Assembly (NCBI GenBank): GCA_036961355.1
Contig: JBALVL010000006.1
Span: 62,001 to 126,000 of the forward strand
Source of the DNA: Motiliproteus sp036961355
Lineage (GTDB): Bacteria > Pseudomonadota > Gammaproteobacteria > Pseudomonadales > Balneatricaceae
DNA length: 64,000 nt
Direction: 5' to 3'
Under the pieces are notes generated by a model. That model worked only from the letters and a program-made list of their open reading frames with translations, was not told the DNA's origin and ran no database searches. The position numbers were made by a program, and so were the translations under genes. Positions 8,698 to 17,749 of this stretch are shown here, piece after piece (positions within the stretch are counted from its first letter, which is position 1; the number at the start of each line of letters is the position of its first letter).

Positions 8698-9378
8698 ATG
8701 TCTATTACCCTCTACGAACTTGCTGGTGCCGATGAGAATAGTCGTTTCAGCCCTTATTGCTGGCGCAGTCGATTAACTCTGGCGCACAAAGGTCTCGACG
8801 TTAAAACTGAGATCATTCGATTCACCCAGAAAGACAAAATCGCCCATTCAGGCAGCCCGACGGTACCGGTGATCGATGATGGCGACAATACCGTCAGCGA
8901 CAGCTTCAATATCGCCGTTTATCTGGATCAGGCCTACCCGGACGCACCGGCGCTATTCGCTAGCGAGACCGAACGGGGCCAAGCAAAATTCATCGAAACT
9001 TGGGCTAACACCCAGGTTATGGGGCCGATATTTCGCATCATAATTATGGACATCTTCAATGGGTTGGACGAAGGTGACAAAGCCTATTTTCGTGAAACCC
9101 GCGAAGCCCGCTTCGGCATGACATTGGAGCAGTTTCACAAAGACGACGACGAGCAACGCGCGGTGGTGGCGCAAGTGCTAACGCCGGTGCGGATGATGCT
9201 AGCGGCTCAACCCTTCTTGAGCGGTGAGCAACCCGGTTATGCTGACTACATCCTGATGGGGTGTTTCATGCTGGCTCGTTGTGGTTCGAACAAGCCGGTC
9301 CTCAACGACGATGACAGCATTCACCAATGGTTGGACCGAATGCTCGACCTCTATGACGGCCTGTGCCGCAAGGCATAA
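8698..9378 (+). CDS. glutathione S-transferase family protein
   Basis: The protein has 226 residues. The N-terminal thioredoxin-like domain (about 1-80) contains SPYCWRSRLTLAHKGL, the GSPTVPVIDD cis-proline loop and the SDSFNIAVYLD glutathione-binding segment. A helical C-terminal domain spans about 95-220. The N-terminal pattern is like the beta-etherase (LigE/LigF) branch of glutathione transferases, but the substrate cannot be told from sequence. A 210-base gap separates it from slyD, and the downstream DUF1415 gene starts 80 bases later. Confidence 0.85.
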   Translation: MSITLYELAGADENSRFSPYCWRSRLTLAHKGLDVKTEIIRFTQKDKIAHSGSPTVPVIDDGDNTVSDSFNIAVYLDQAYPDAPALFASETERGQAKFIETWANTQVMGPIFRIIIMDIFNGLDEGDKAYFRETREARFGMTLEQFHKDDDEQRAVVAQVLTPVRMMLAAQPFLSGEQPGYADYILMGCFMLARCGSNKPVLNDDDSIHQWLDRMLDLYDGLCRKA

Positions 9379-9458
9379 CGGGATAAATAGGGAGCTGTTT
9401 AGCGCCCTTTCAATCCAACGCTACGAACGCTTTTTTATATCTTCTCAGGGAACACCAC

Positions 9459-10010
9459 GTGCAAGATCAACAGATAATCGAATCGGTCCGACACTGGGTC
9501 GACACCCTGATCGTCGGCATGAATCTGTGTCCGTTCGCCAAACGGGAACTGGTCAAAGAGAGGGTTCGTTTTTTGGTCTCACCGGCAACTGACGAAGCAC
9601 AGCTGCTGGCCATTTTGACGGTCGAGTTAGAACGACTCAACCGAGACCCTGCCATCGAAACCACGCTGTTAATCCACCCCCAGGCACTGACCGATTTTTA
9701 CGATTTCAACCAGTTTCTCAACCAAGCCGATGACCTGTTGATCGAGATGGGAATGGAAGGTATTTTTCAGATCGCCAGTTTTCATCCGGACTATCAGTTT
9801 GGTGGTACCGAGCCCGACGATGCCGAAAACTACACCAACCGATCACCCTTTCCGGTATTACACCTGCTGCGCGAAGCCAGTCTTGAGCGGGCAATCGCTA
9901 ATTACCCTGACGTCGACAAAATCCCGGATCACAACATCGCACTGATGGAGAGTTTGGGGACCGACAAACTAAAGGCGATCATGCACAGCTGCCTACATCG
10001 CCCCGCCTGA
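9459..10010 (+). CDS. DUF1415 family protein
   Basis: This is a 183-residue soluble protein of the DUF1415 family. Recognisable conserved parts are the N-terminal VRHWVDTLIVGMNLCPFA segment, the FL.QADDLL..MG.EGIFQIASFHPDYQF core and the NRSPFPVLHLLREAS motif. The function of the family is unknown. The start is a GTG preceded by CAGGG; no better ATG lies near it. A GC-rich hairpin with a T-rich tail follows the stop, so transcription probably ends here. Confidence 0.88.
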   Translation: MQDQQIIESVRHWVDTLIVGMNLCPFAKRELVKERVRFLVSPATDEAQLLAILTVELERLNRDPAIETTLLIHPQALTDFYDFNQFLNQADDLLIEMGMEGIFQIASFHPDYQFGGTEPDDAENYTNRSPFPVLHLLREASLERAIANYPDVDKIPDHNIALMESLGTDKLKAIMHSCLHRPA

Positions 10011-10023
10011 CATAAAGCTAACA

Positions 10024-10050
10024 CTTCGGGGCAGCCCCGAAGCTCTCTAT
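10024..10050 (+). terminator. intrinsic terminator after DUF1415 gene
   Basis: The stem CTTCGGGG / CCCCGAAG with a 3-base loop starts 14 bases after the stop. It is followed by CTCTCTATTCTT, a moderately T-rich tail. Confidence 0.7.
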
Positions 10051-10290
10051 TCTTCATAGCGTTATTTCTCACGATGCTCTTTCCAAGACGCTGTTTCTCA
10101 CGATGCATCTCTTACGCCGCTAAGATTCACCGCGTCGCTACCAATTTGACAGCGCCCACCGAGAAATAGCTAGTAACTATCAACGTCATCATTTTGATTG
10201 ATTACACAAATCAACAGCATCGTCTTATCCTGAAGTTCAAGCTCTCAACAACCCCGAGAGCTTCGATTAACAATCACCGGGAGAATGACC

Positions 10291-11769
10291 ATGGATGTTA
10301 CGATGAAAAATAAAACCCTAACCACCGCCACCGGCTCCCCTGTCGCTGATGACAACAACAGCATTAGCGTGGGCGCACGCGGCCCCTTAACCTTCGATAA
10401 TCACTACACCTTCGAAAAGCTGGCGCATTTTAACCGCGAGCGCATCCCTGAACGTGTGGTGCATGCACGCGGAACCGGCGCTTATGGCACCTTCACCGTT
10501 ACCCATCCACTGAGCCAATACAGCATCGCCGATTTCCTACAACAGGCTGGGCAAACCACACCGCTGTTTGTGCGCTTTTCAACCGTTGGTGGCGGCCAGG
10601 ATTCGAGTGACTACGCCCGTGATCCGCGCGGTTTTGCCATCAAGTTTTATACCGCTGAGGGTAACTACGATGTGGTCGGCAATAATACGCCGGTGTTCTT
10701 TCTACGCGACCCTATCAAGTTTCCTGACTTCATTCATTCGCAGAAAAAGAACCCACAGACCAACCTGCCCGACCCGGCAGCGATATATGAATTCTGGGCC
10801 AATCACCCGCAATCGTTGCACCAGATGACCATTTTGATGTCCGATCGGGGTATCCCCAAATCCTACCGTCATATGCACGGTTTCAGCTCGCATACGTTCA
10901 GTTTCTGGAACGCTCAAGGCCAGCGTTTTTGGTTCAAGTGGCACTTCAAAAGCAATCAGGGAATCGCCACTCTCAGCAATGAAGCCGCAACAGTTGCGCC
11001 TCCTTTCGGCGCGCAGCAAGATCTTATTGAGGCGATCGCAAACGGTGAGTTCCCTAGCTGGACAGCCAAGGTACAGATCATGAGCGAGCAGGACGCCCAA
11101 GAGTACGCGATCAACCCGTTTGATCTAACCAAAGTGTGGCCACACGCCGACTTTCCGTTAATCGAAGTGGGTCAGCTAGAACTCAATCGCAACGTCGACA
11201 ACTACTTTGCCGAGACCGAGCAAGCCGCGTTCGCCCCCAACAATTTGGTACCGGGAATCGGCACATCACCCGACAAAATGCTGCAAGGGCGCTTGCTCGC
11301 ATATCAGGATGCACACCGTTACCGGCTTGGCGTCAACGCAAACCAGCTACCTGTAAACGCGGCCAAGTGTCCGGTTCACCACTACCAGCGTGACGGCGCC
11401 ATGGCTGGCACCTGCCCTGCCGGTGGAACCAATCCACAGCAGGGAGGCGGGGTCAATTTCTACCCCAACGACCAGATCAATAACGGTGCCGCCGCTCCAG
11501 ATCCATCCATCGCCGAGCCTCCCATGCCGATACAGGAGGATGCCTGGATCAATCGCTATACCAGCGAGGAGGATGACCACTTTAGCCAAGCGGGCGATCT
11601 CTACCGATTAATGGATCAAACCCAGCAACAGCAACTGGCTGCCAACATCGCCGCAGGACTAACGATGGCAACGGCCTCGGTTCAGCAACGCTTGTTGGCT
11701 CAATTTGCCAAAGCCGATCCGGCGTATGCGACGCGAGTAGAGCAGGCTCTGCAGCAGATTTCCGGCTGA
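10291..11769 (+). CDS. monofunctional haem catalase
   Basis: This protein is 492 residues, the size of small-subunit clade catalases. It decomposes hydrogen peroxide to water and oxygen. The distal histidine lies in VVHARGTGAYGTF, the distal asparagine in YDVVGNNTPVFF, and the proximal haem-ligand tyrosine in GRLLAYQDAHRYRLG. The immune-responsive C-terminal region is present and intact. The ATG at 10291 is preferred over the ATG six bases upstream because GGGAG sits seven bases before it. It is monocistronic, with a 280-base upstream gap and a strong stem-loop downstream. I give no symbol, since katA and katB cannot be separated by eye. Confidence 0.93.
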   Translation: MDVTMKNKTLTTATGSPVADDNNSISVGARGPLTFDNHYTFEKLAHFNRERIPERVVHARGTGAYGTFTVTHPLSQYSIADFLQQAGQTTPLFVRFSTVGGGQDSSDYARDPRGFAIKFYTAEGNYDVVGNNTPVFFLRDPIKFPDFIHSQKKNPQTNLPDPAAIYEFWANHPQSLHQMTILMSDRGIPKSYRHMHGFSSHTFSFWNAQGQRFWFKWHFKSNQGIATLSNEAATVAPPFGAQQDLIEAIANGEFPSWTAKVQIMSEQDAQEYAINPFDLTKVWPHADFPLIEVGQLELNRNVDNYFAETEQAAFAPNNLVPGIGTSPDKMLQGRLLAYQDAHRYRLGVNANQLPVNAAKCPVHHYQRDGAMAGTCPAGGTNPQQGGGVNFYPNDQINNGAAAPDPSIAEPPMPIQEDAWINRYTSEEDDHFSQAGDLYRLMDQTQQQQLAANIAAGLTMATASVQQRLLAQFAKADPAYATRVEQALQQISG

Positions 11770-11814
11770 GCCGTCAATGCAATCCAGCCAAAAAGAAGGG
11801 ATGAAAACCTGATA

Positions 11815-11854
11815 CCCTCTGTTCTGGTCGACAGAACAGAGGGTGAACAGTTTT
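11815..11854 (+). terminator. terminator after catalase
   Basis: A 12-bp perfect stem (CCCTCTGTTCTG / CAGAACAGAGGG) with a 5-base loop starts 45 bases after the catalase stop. A TTTT run follows at a short distance. Confidence 0.7.
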
Positions 11855-11925
11855 GATTCAAGCAACAATTGAGAAGATGGTCAGACCAAAAAAAAACGGC
11901 AGAAACGGCCTATTGAAGAAGAAAC

Positions 11926-12579
11926 CTAAACCGGCAGATGCCCCACTTTGACCCAGATTAGCGTCTCCTCCTCAACGTAGGGATGGTGCTGGCTCATGTG
12001 CGGACTGCGAATCCAACTGCCGGCAGGGTAGCGGCCAAATTCATCACAAAATTCACCGCTAAGCACAAAAATCTCTTCGCCACCAAAATGGCGATGTGAT
12101 TGAAACCGTTCACCGGCCGGCCAACGTACCAGCGCGACCTGCTCTGGCCCAAAGCTGTGTAGGGGCATCACCTGCAACCGCCCCTGTCCCGGTAGCCAGT
12201 CGCCATGGCGGGTATCGATATTGAGCTGGCTATTATCGCCTTCAGTAAACTGATGCAGTTTAACCAGCAGCGTGCAGCCCTGCTCGCTAAACGGTGCGTG
12301 CTCGGTACCGGGCGGATTGCGAAAATAACTACCGGGACCAAAATCACCAAACTGATCGGAGAAGGTCCCTTCAAGCACCAAAATTTCCTCGCCTGCCGGA
12401 TGCTTATGCGATGAGAAATGGGACCCCGGATCATAGCGAACAACACTGGTGGCATGTCCCTGTTCCGCCTCTTCGCGTGCCAGTGGCTTACGCCAAACAC
12501 CGGCCATCGGACTCGGTTGCCACGGCTGCAGTTTGGTATCGATAACCACACGCTGGCCAAAATCCATATTTAGCATCAT
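11926..12579 (-). CDS. double-cupin protein, ChrR-like cupin domains
   Basis: The protein has 217 residues and two cupin repeats of the ChrR C-terminal type. Metal-binding signatures occur in both: HKHPAGEEILVLEG with GSYFRNPPGTEH in the first, and HRHFGGEEIFVLSGEFCDEFG with GSWIRSPHMSQHH in the second. The anti-sigma zinc domain of ChrR is absent, so this is a stand-alone cupin, not an anti-sigma factor. The function is unknown; related proteins are often linked to oxidative stress, and it lies next to a catalase on the opposite strand. Two adjacent ATG codons (12579, 12576) follow an AGGTGGG ribosome site. Confidence 0.8.
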   Translation of the reverse strand: MMLNMDFGQRVVIDTKLQPWQPSPMAGVWRKPLAREEAEQGHATSVVRYDPGSHFSSHKHPAGEEILVLEGTFSDQFGDFGPGSYFRNPPGTEHAPFSEQGCTLLVKLHQFTEGDNSQLNIDTRHGDWLPGQGRLQVMPLHSFGPEQVALVRWPAGERFQSHRHFGGEEIFVLSGEFCDEFGRYPAGSWIRSPHMSQHHPYVEEETLIWVKVGHLPV

Positions 12580-12637
12580 CTACCCACCTTTTATGTCCCA
12601 AACCTCATTAAACGGCGAAACCTGTTCCGGTCAACCA

Positions 12638-12682
12638 TTGCGCTAATGATCCCCGCACCGATATACTGTACAAACATACAGT
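12638..12682 (+). promoter_or_regulatory. sigma-70 promoter with LexA (SOS) box
   Basis: A perfect LexA half-site pair CTGT-N8-ACAG lies at 12666-12681, 30 bases before the yebG-like ATG. It overlaps a -10 element TATACT (12662-12667) whose -35 element TTGCGC is at 12638-12643 (18-base spacer). Repressor binding there would block the promoter, as at classical SOS genes. Confidence 0.85.
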
Positions 12683-12711
12683 CGAAAATAGAGTAAAACA
12701 ACGGAGTGACT

Positions 12712-12981
12712 ATGACCATCCGCACGGTCCATCAAGTAATCAGCCCTAAAGGTTCAGTCATCGGAGAATATATGGATCTCAAAACAGCCAAAGAGATGGA
12801 TAACCGAACCGATGTTCTTTACTACGTCGCCGACCTCGTCGAGGCGCTAGCGGTTGACGAGAAAACCGCCGAAAAGGTCGCTGAAGCGATGCTTGACGAT
12901 CAAGTGCGTCCAGAACTGCTAGCCCGGCTTAAAAGCGTTAAAGACCTGCCCCTGCCGGAAACCACTGGCGAACAACAATAG
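12712..12981 (+). CDS. yebG: YebG-like SOS-regulated small protein
   Basis: This is an 89-residue acidic protein resembling YebG, a DNA-damage-inducible protein of unknown biochemical function. The N-terminus is a short beta-rich segment, followed by helices containing AVDEKTAEKVAEAMLDDQ and a C-terminal KSVKDLPLPE motif. The similarity to E. coli YebG is modest, but the perfect LexA box over its promoter supports the assignment strongly. ATG 12712 is chosen because CGGAG lies five bases upstream; an overlapping GTG at 12706 would add two residues. It is a single gene facing a convergent thioesterase. Confidence 0.75.
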   Translation: MTIRTVHQVISPKGSVIGEYMDLKTAKEMDNRTDVLYYVADLVEALAVDEKTAEKVAEAMLDDQVRPELLARLKSVKDLPLPETTGEQQ

Positions 12982-13084
12982 CACCCGACCGTCGCTAAAT
13001 CGCCAACGGCCGTCATACCACCGTTGGCCTCGTTGATAAACGAGGTAAGAAGAAATGGTAAGCGAAAAGAGTAAGAAAAAAGAA

Positions 13085-13564
13085 TCAGGACGAGATATGC
13101 GCTTCCATCTCGGCGCCAATCTTCTTACGCATATCCATCAGCGTGATCGCCGACTGGTGCAACCGCTTATCATCTTCGCTCTGGGGTATCCATTCAGGCA
13201 CCGGTGATGGTCGACCCGCATCATCCACCGCAACCATAATGACAATGCAGTGGGTGGTCAGGTGACGCTCCGGATTCTTAGGATCGCCAGCCCGAACATC
13301 GATCACCACATGCATCGAAGAACGGCCTGTATAGATCACCTTGGCGCTGACCTCGACCAGGTTGCCGACCAAGATCGGCTGTACGAAGCGAATCCCCCCG
13401 GCGTAAGCGGTAATGCAATATTTTCCACTCCAGCCTGCGCCGCAAGCATAAGCCGCTAAATCGATCCACTTCATCACCGCACCGCCGTGCACTTTGCCGC
13501 CAAAGTTTTGATCGGCTGGCTCGGCCAGGAACCTCAATGTCTGCTGTCTCTCTAGTCCTGCCAT
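13085..13564 (-). CDS. acyl-CoA thioesterase, hotdog fold
   Basis: The 159-residue protein belongs to the YciA/BFIT-type hotdog acyl-CoA thioesterases, which hydrolyse acyl-CoA to free fatty acid and CoA. The signature DQNFGGKVHGGAVMKWIDLAA holds the catalytic region, followed by the beta-sheet ITAYAGGIRFVQPILVGNLVEVSAKVIYTGRSS in pieces typical of the family. A single hotdog domain covers about residues 5-130. The start ATG follows GGAGAGCACC. It is convergent with the yebG-like gene, and two small inverted repeats lie between them. Chain-length preference cannot be read from the sequence. Confidence 0.87.
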   Translation of the reverse strand: MAGLERQQTLRFLAEPADQNFGGKVHGGAVMKWIDLAAYACGAGWSGKYCITAYAGGIRFVQPILVGNLVEVSAKVIYTGRSSMHVVIDVRAGDPKNPERHLTTHCIVIMVAVDDAGRPSPVPEWIPQSEDDKRLHQSAITLMDMRKKIGAEMEAHISS

Positions 13565-13879
13565 GGTGCTCTCCGGTTGGGATATTCAATCTATTTAGGT
13601 AAGTTTGATATAAGTCAGCACAGTATCCCTATAAATGGGTATTACCGAAACCGCTATCGTTCACTATCTCGTAACTATCATCGACCGAGAAGATGATGCA
13701 AGGTGGCGCTCACTTGATACCTCAAAATGCACGCATTCTTCGGCGATAACGGCAACATTGGGTCGATTTTCAGTATATCCGTACCACCCTTGATCTAGGC
13801 CATAAAACCCACAGGTTTGGCCATAACTTTCCTGATAAATTCTCTATATTCACAATTTACATAGGGATATGAAGTTGCT
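13565..13879. other. intergenic region between divergent genes
   Basis: This 315-base stretch separates the thioesterase gene (minus) from the broken GGDEF-EAL gene (plus) and should hold both promoters. I see no convincing promoter pair, repeat or small gene in it. It is more AT-rich than its flanks just before 13880. Confidence 0.5.
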
Positions 13880-16847
13880 ATGCGCAGTACTCAGGGATCC
13901 GTTCAGCAGTTTTTCTCCAAGGTGTTACGTGCCTGGGCATTGCTGATCAGCCTATCATTATGCTGGGCGGCCTACAGTGGCCTGCAGGAAACCCTCGATT
14001 CAGCCCGCGTCGAAGCCCTCGCCTATCACAACAGTGTCAATCTGTTCCGCCACTGGGTTTCTGATCAACAACGCGTCTACGTACCGACCAGCGATCACAC
14101 TCCCCCCAACCCCTATCTCACTCAGATTCAAGGTCGTGATCAAAGCACGCTCACAGGCACCGACCTAACTATGGTCAACCCAGCTTATATGACACGTCAG
14201 TTACAGCCATACTTCAAGGAACGCTTAGACATCAACCTACGCCTAACCAGCTTAAAGTTGGTCAACCCCAGCAACGCACCGGATCCTTGGGAATTGGAGG
14301 CACTGCAAGGGTTCGAGCGTGGCGAGCGCCGGCCCGCAGCGAACTGAGTTTTATCGACAGCACGCTCTACATGCGTCTACTGGAACCGTTACGCATTAAA
14401 CCCTCCTGCTTGGTATGCCACAGCAAGTTGGGCTACAAAATTGGCGACGTTCGTGGCGGGCTAAGCACCTCAGTTCCAATCAACAAATATCTGTTCAACA
14501 CTTCCGCCAATATCGCAAAGATGTTTCTCGCCCACCTGACCATCTGGATCGTCGGGGTCATTGCGATCCGATACGCTCGCCGCTCATTTATCAACTACCA
14601 ACACGAACTTGAGCAATCACTCAATGCCATAGAGGCCAATGAAGAGCGTTCGGACCGTGCTCAGGAGATCGCACAGATAGGCAACTGGGAGTGGAATGTC
14701 GTAACCGGCGAGCTGTTCTGGTCCGACGGAAATTACCGAATATTCGGTGTCGAGAAAAGCGACACTCCGCTGGTAATCGACAGTTTCATGGACCGGATTC
14801 ACCCCGATGATCGCGGCTACCTGCAGCAGCAGGTCGAAGCATCACTCAAAGACAAAAACATTCCGTACCATACGACCCACCGCATCGTACTGCCCGACGG
14901 CACTGAGAAAGTGGTGCGAGACCGGGGAAAAGTGCACTTTGACGAGCACAACAAACCGCTGAGCATGAACGGTATTCTTAGCGACATCACCGATGAATGG
15001 CATGCAAAAAAGGAGCTGGAGCGAGCCAACCGGATCGAAAAACTGCTCAGCCAATTGTCGACGCTATCCATCCAATCGCTAAATACAGATGCCTTTCTGC
15101 AACAAGCCTTGGAAGTGACACTCAAAAGTCACCTCATCGACTCACCTCAGGGGCTGATCTACAACCTCAGTTACGTGCAACAAACGCCAACAGCAACATT
15201 AGTAGCCGGTTACAGCACAGGAGCCCACACAGTAGACCGGCAACAATGTCAGCATGAGCTGGATCAGATGACCGCAGATCCACAATTTAGCCAATACTTA
15301 GGGCGAACGCAGATCCATTTCATCGCCGCGGCCAACCTACCGGCAAGCCCAAATAACGCGCCACTCTTTTCGAATAACTACTACTGCATACCACTGCCTA
15401 ATCATCACAGTAAGCTTGGGATATTGTTGCTGCTAAATCAGCAAAATAATGAAGATTTTAAACTGTTGCTGCGTATCTCCGAGGTCATCAATTTAGGGTT
15501 GTCACGTCGTGTTGCCGAGCAAACTCTTGAACACCAGGCATACCATGACTCGCTAACCGGTTTACCCAACCGCCTGTTACTCAACGAGCGTCTCAACCGT
15601 GAAGTGGGGCGGGCCCGGCGGCATGATGACCGAGCGGCGGTCATGTTTCTGGATCTTGATGACTTCAAGAAGATTAACGATGCCCTCGGTCATAATATCG
15701 GTGATGAGGTACTTAAAGAGATCGCCCGTCGTATCAGCCACAACGTCAGGGACAGAGATACCGTTGCCCGTATCGGCGGCGATGAATTTATTATCCTGAT
15801 CACCCGTCTGCAGCACGAAAGCCACCAGGTGGTGAACCATGTCCACCAGATCGCCGAGCAGATTCGCACAGCAATCTGTCAACCAATGGTGATCGACGGT
15901 AAGACGCTACATCTCAGTTCAAGCATCGGCATCTCTATCTTTCCCGAACACCATCAGGATTCCGACATGCTGATCCGCCACGCCGACACCGCGCTGTATA
16001 AAGCCAAGGAGGCCGGTAGAAATACGGTTCATTTTTTCGACCCACAGATGCAGCAACAAGCGACACAGCGCTTATCGATCGAATCAGACCTGCGCGACGC
16101 CCTCGAACAGCAGCAATTTATTTTGGCCTACCAGCCGCAGGTTGATGACTTTGGCACCATCATCGGCGCCGAAGCACTGATTCGCTGGGTACATCCGGAC
16201 AACAGTATTATCTCACCGATGGACTTCATCCCTGTGGCTGAAGACACCGGTTTGATCATCCCTATCGGTCAATGGGTGATGCACCAGGCAATGACGATGG
16301 CCCGATCGATAGAGCAACAAACGCCGGCAGGACACTCAGTACCGCATATGGCGATAAACATCAGCCCAAAACAGTTTAATCAAAGTGATTTCGTTGCACA
16401 GGTAACCCAGGCGCTAGCAGTCACCCAAGTGAACCCTCAATGCATTGAACTGGAGATTACAGAGGAGATGATGATCGATAATGTCGCCGCAACGATCGAT
16501 AAGATAAATGCCCTCAAAACGCTGGGGATCAATTTCTCGGTCGATGACTTTGGTACCGGCTACTCATCTCTGTCCTACTAAAAAAACTTCCGTTGGACAA
16601 GCTCAAGATCGATCAATCGTTTGTTCGCAATGTCGATCAGGACCAGCAAGACGCCGCTATCGTCGAAGCGATCATCGCTATGGGAACCCATCTGGGTATG
16701 CAACTGCTAGCCGAAGGTGTTGAAACGGCCCAGGAATTGGCCTTTCTTAGCAGCAAGGGTTGCACCCGTTACCAAGGCTACTACTTCTACAAGCCGATGC
16801 CGGGCGCGGAATATCAGGCTTTGATTAGCGGTGCGGTTACAGGCTAA
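13880..16847 (+). pseudogene. DUF3365-PAS-GGDEF-EAL sensor, broken by two frameshifts
   Basis: Three reading frames together encode one c-di-GMP turnover protein of about 985 residues. Frame one (13880-14347) holds a signal-anchor helix and most of a DUF3365 sensor domain. Frame two (about 14330-16581) holds its haem-type CLVCH motif, a transmembrane helix, a PAS domain (NWEWNVVTGELFWSD), a GGDEF domain with intact RIGGDEF, and most of an EAL domain (GAEALIRW, DDFGTGYSS). Frame three (to 16847) completes the EAL domain (DKLKIDQSFV, LLAEGVET). One base is missing at about 14320-14342 and one at about 16576-16580, where TAC-TAA stands for an expected TAC-CTA. The gene is either a pseudogene or carries sequencing errors; active-site motifs are intact. 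Confidence 0.85.
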
Positions 16848-17077
16848 AAAAAACTCATAGCTCGGTTCAGCGTCCGACGCCACTGCTGGCATTAAACTAC
16901 CCCTCCCCCTCGACAAAAACACGACATCAGCCCACTCTGCCGAGTGTGTCCACAAATCACAGAGCAAAGCTACCAAAAGACAAAAAATGCGAAATATCAG
17001 CACCTAAGGCTGGTTTTTCTCGGGTCTTACTATATGTTTCATTGTCAGTACCCCGTCTTTTAGCAGTGAGCCTACCT

Positions 17078-17749
17078 ATGAGCAGTTCCCGTTCTCTTAC
17101 CGCAGTTTGTCTCTTCGCCCTGCTCGTCGGTTGCAGCAGCCACCCCAACATGACCTCACCAACAACTGCTGCTGAATCATCTCAGCCCACACAACCCGCC
17201 ACCAGCGAACCGGCAACTGAAGCGACTGCTGCAGTGGCCAACGCACCGACTCAGCCCCAGGAGTGCCCTCAGGTGAAAGCGCAACAATGCCCGAAGCCTT
17301 CGGCTGATAGTCATAAAATTGTTATTGGTGAAGCCGAGCGTCTATTGGTATCACCACCCGGTGTAACCATGGCCGCCAGAATCGATACCGGCGCCACCAC
17401 CACATCGATTGATGCCCGAGAGATTCAGCAATTCGAGCGTGATGGCAAAAACTGGGTCCGCTTTGTATTGGTCGACGATAAAAAGCAACGCCATACACTG
17501 GAGCGGCCGATCAGCCGCATCGTAGAGATCAAACGTCATGGCGGCGACAACCTTGAGCGGCCGGTGGTAATGCTGAAACTAGAGCTGGCAGGGGAAAAAC
17601 TCAACACTGAGGTGTCGTTAACTGATCGTGACAATTTTGAGTTCGGTTTACTGATCGGTAGAAACTTCCTAAAAGACACATTCGTGGTCGACGTCAGCAA
17701 AGCGTACGCGCAGAAAACATCCGCCGTTACCAAAGGGGCTGACCAATGA
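17078..17749 (+). CDS. retropepsin-like aspartic protease lipoprotein (RimB/PF05618 type)
   Basis: This is a 223-residue lipoprotein with a signal segment ending in LLVGC (lipobox) and a threonine/alanine/proline-rich linker to about residue 75. The domain that follows is of the type annotated as ATP-dependent zinc protease, now seen as retropepsin-like: the aspartyl motif RIDTGATTTSID lies at about 102-113, and IGRNFLKDTFVVDVSKAY is near the end. The ATG at 17078 fits a lipoprotein start; an in-frame ATG at 16946 would bury the signal. Its TGA overlaps the next gene's ATG as ATGA. The genes that follow suggest that it trims or processes a ligase product outside the membrane. Confidence 0.82.
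   Translation: MSSSRSLTAVCLFALLVGCSSHPNMTSPTTAAESSQPTQPATSEPATEATAAVANAPTQPQECPQVKAQQCPKPSADSHKIVIGEAERLLVSPPGVTMAARIDTGATTTSIDAREIQQFERDGKNWVRFVLVDDKKQRHTLERPISRIVEIKRHGGDNLERPVVMLKLELAGEKLNTEVSLTDRDNFEFGLLIGRNFLKDTFVVDVSKAYAQKTSAVTKGADQ

Noticed and set aside
13000..13045. Inverted repeats CCAACGG/CCGTTGG and CCTCGTT/AACGAGG between convergent genes
   Set aside because: They could be terminators, but neither is followed by a T-run on the proper strand, so I did not list them as features.
16579..16586. Run of seven A bases at the second frameshift, possible programmed slippage
   Set aside because: The stop codon TAA comes before the A-run can be decoded in frame, so a -1 slip on the run could not bypass it. 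A lost base just before is simpler.
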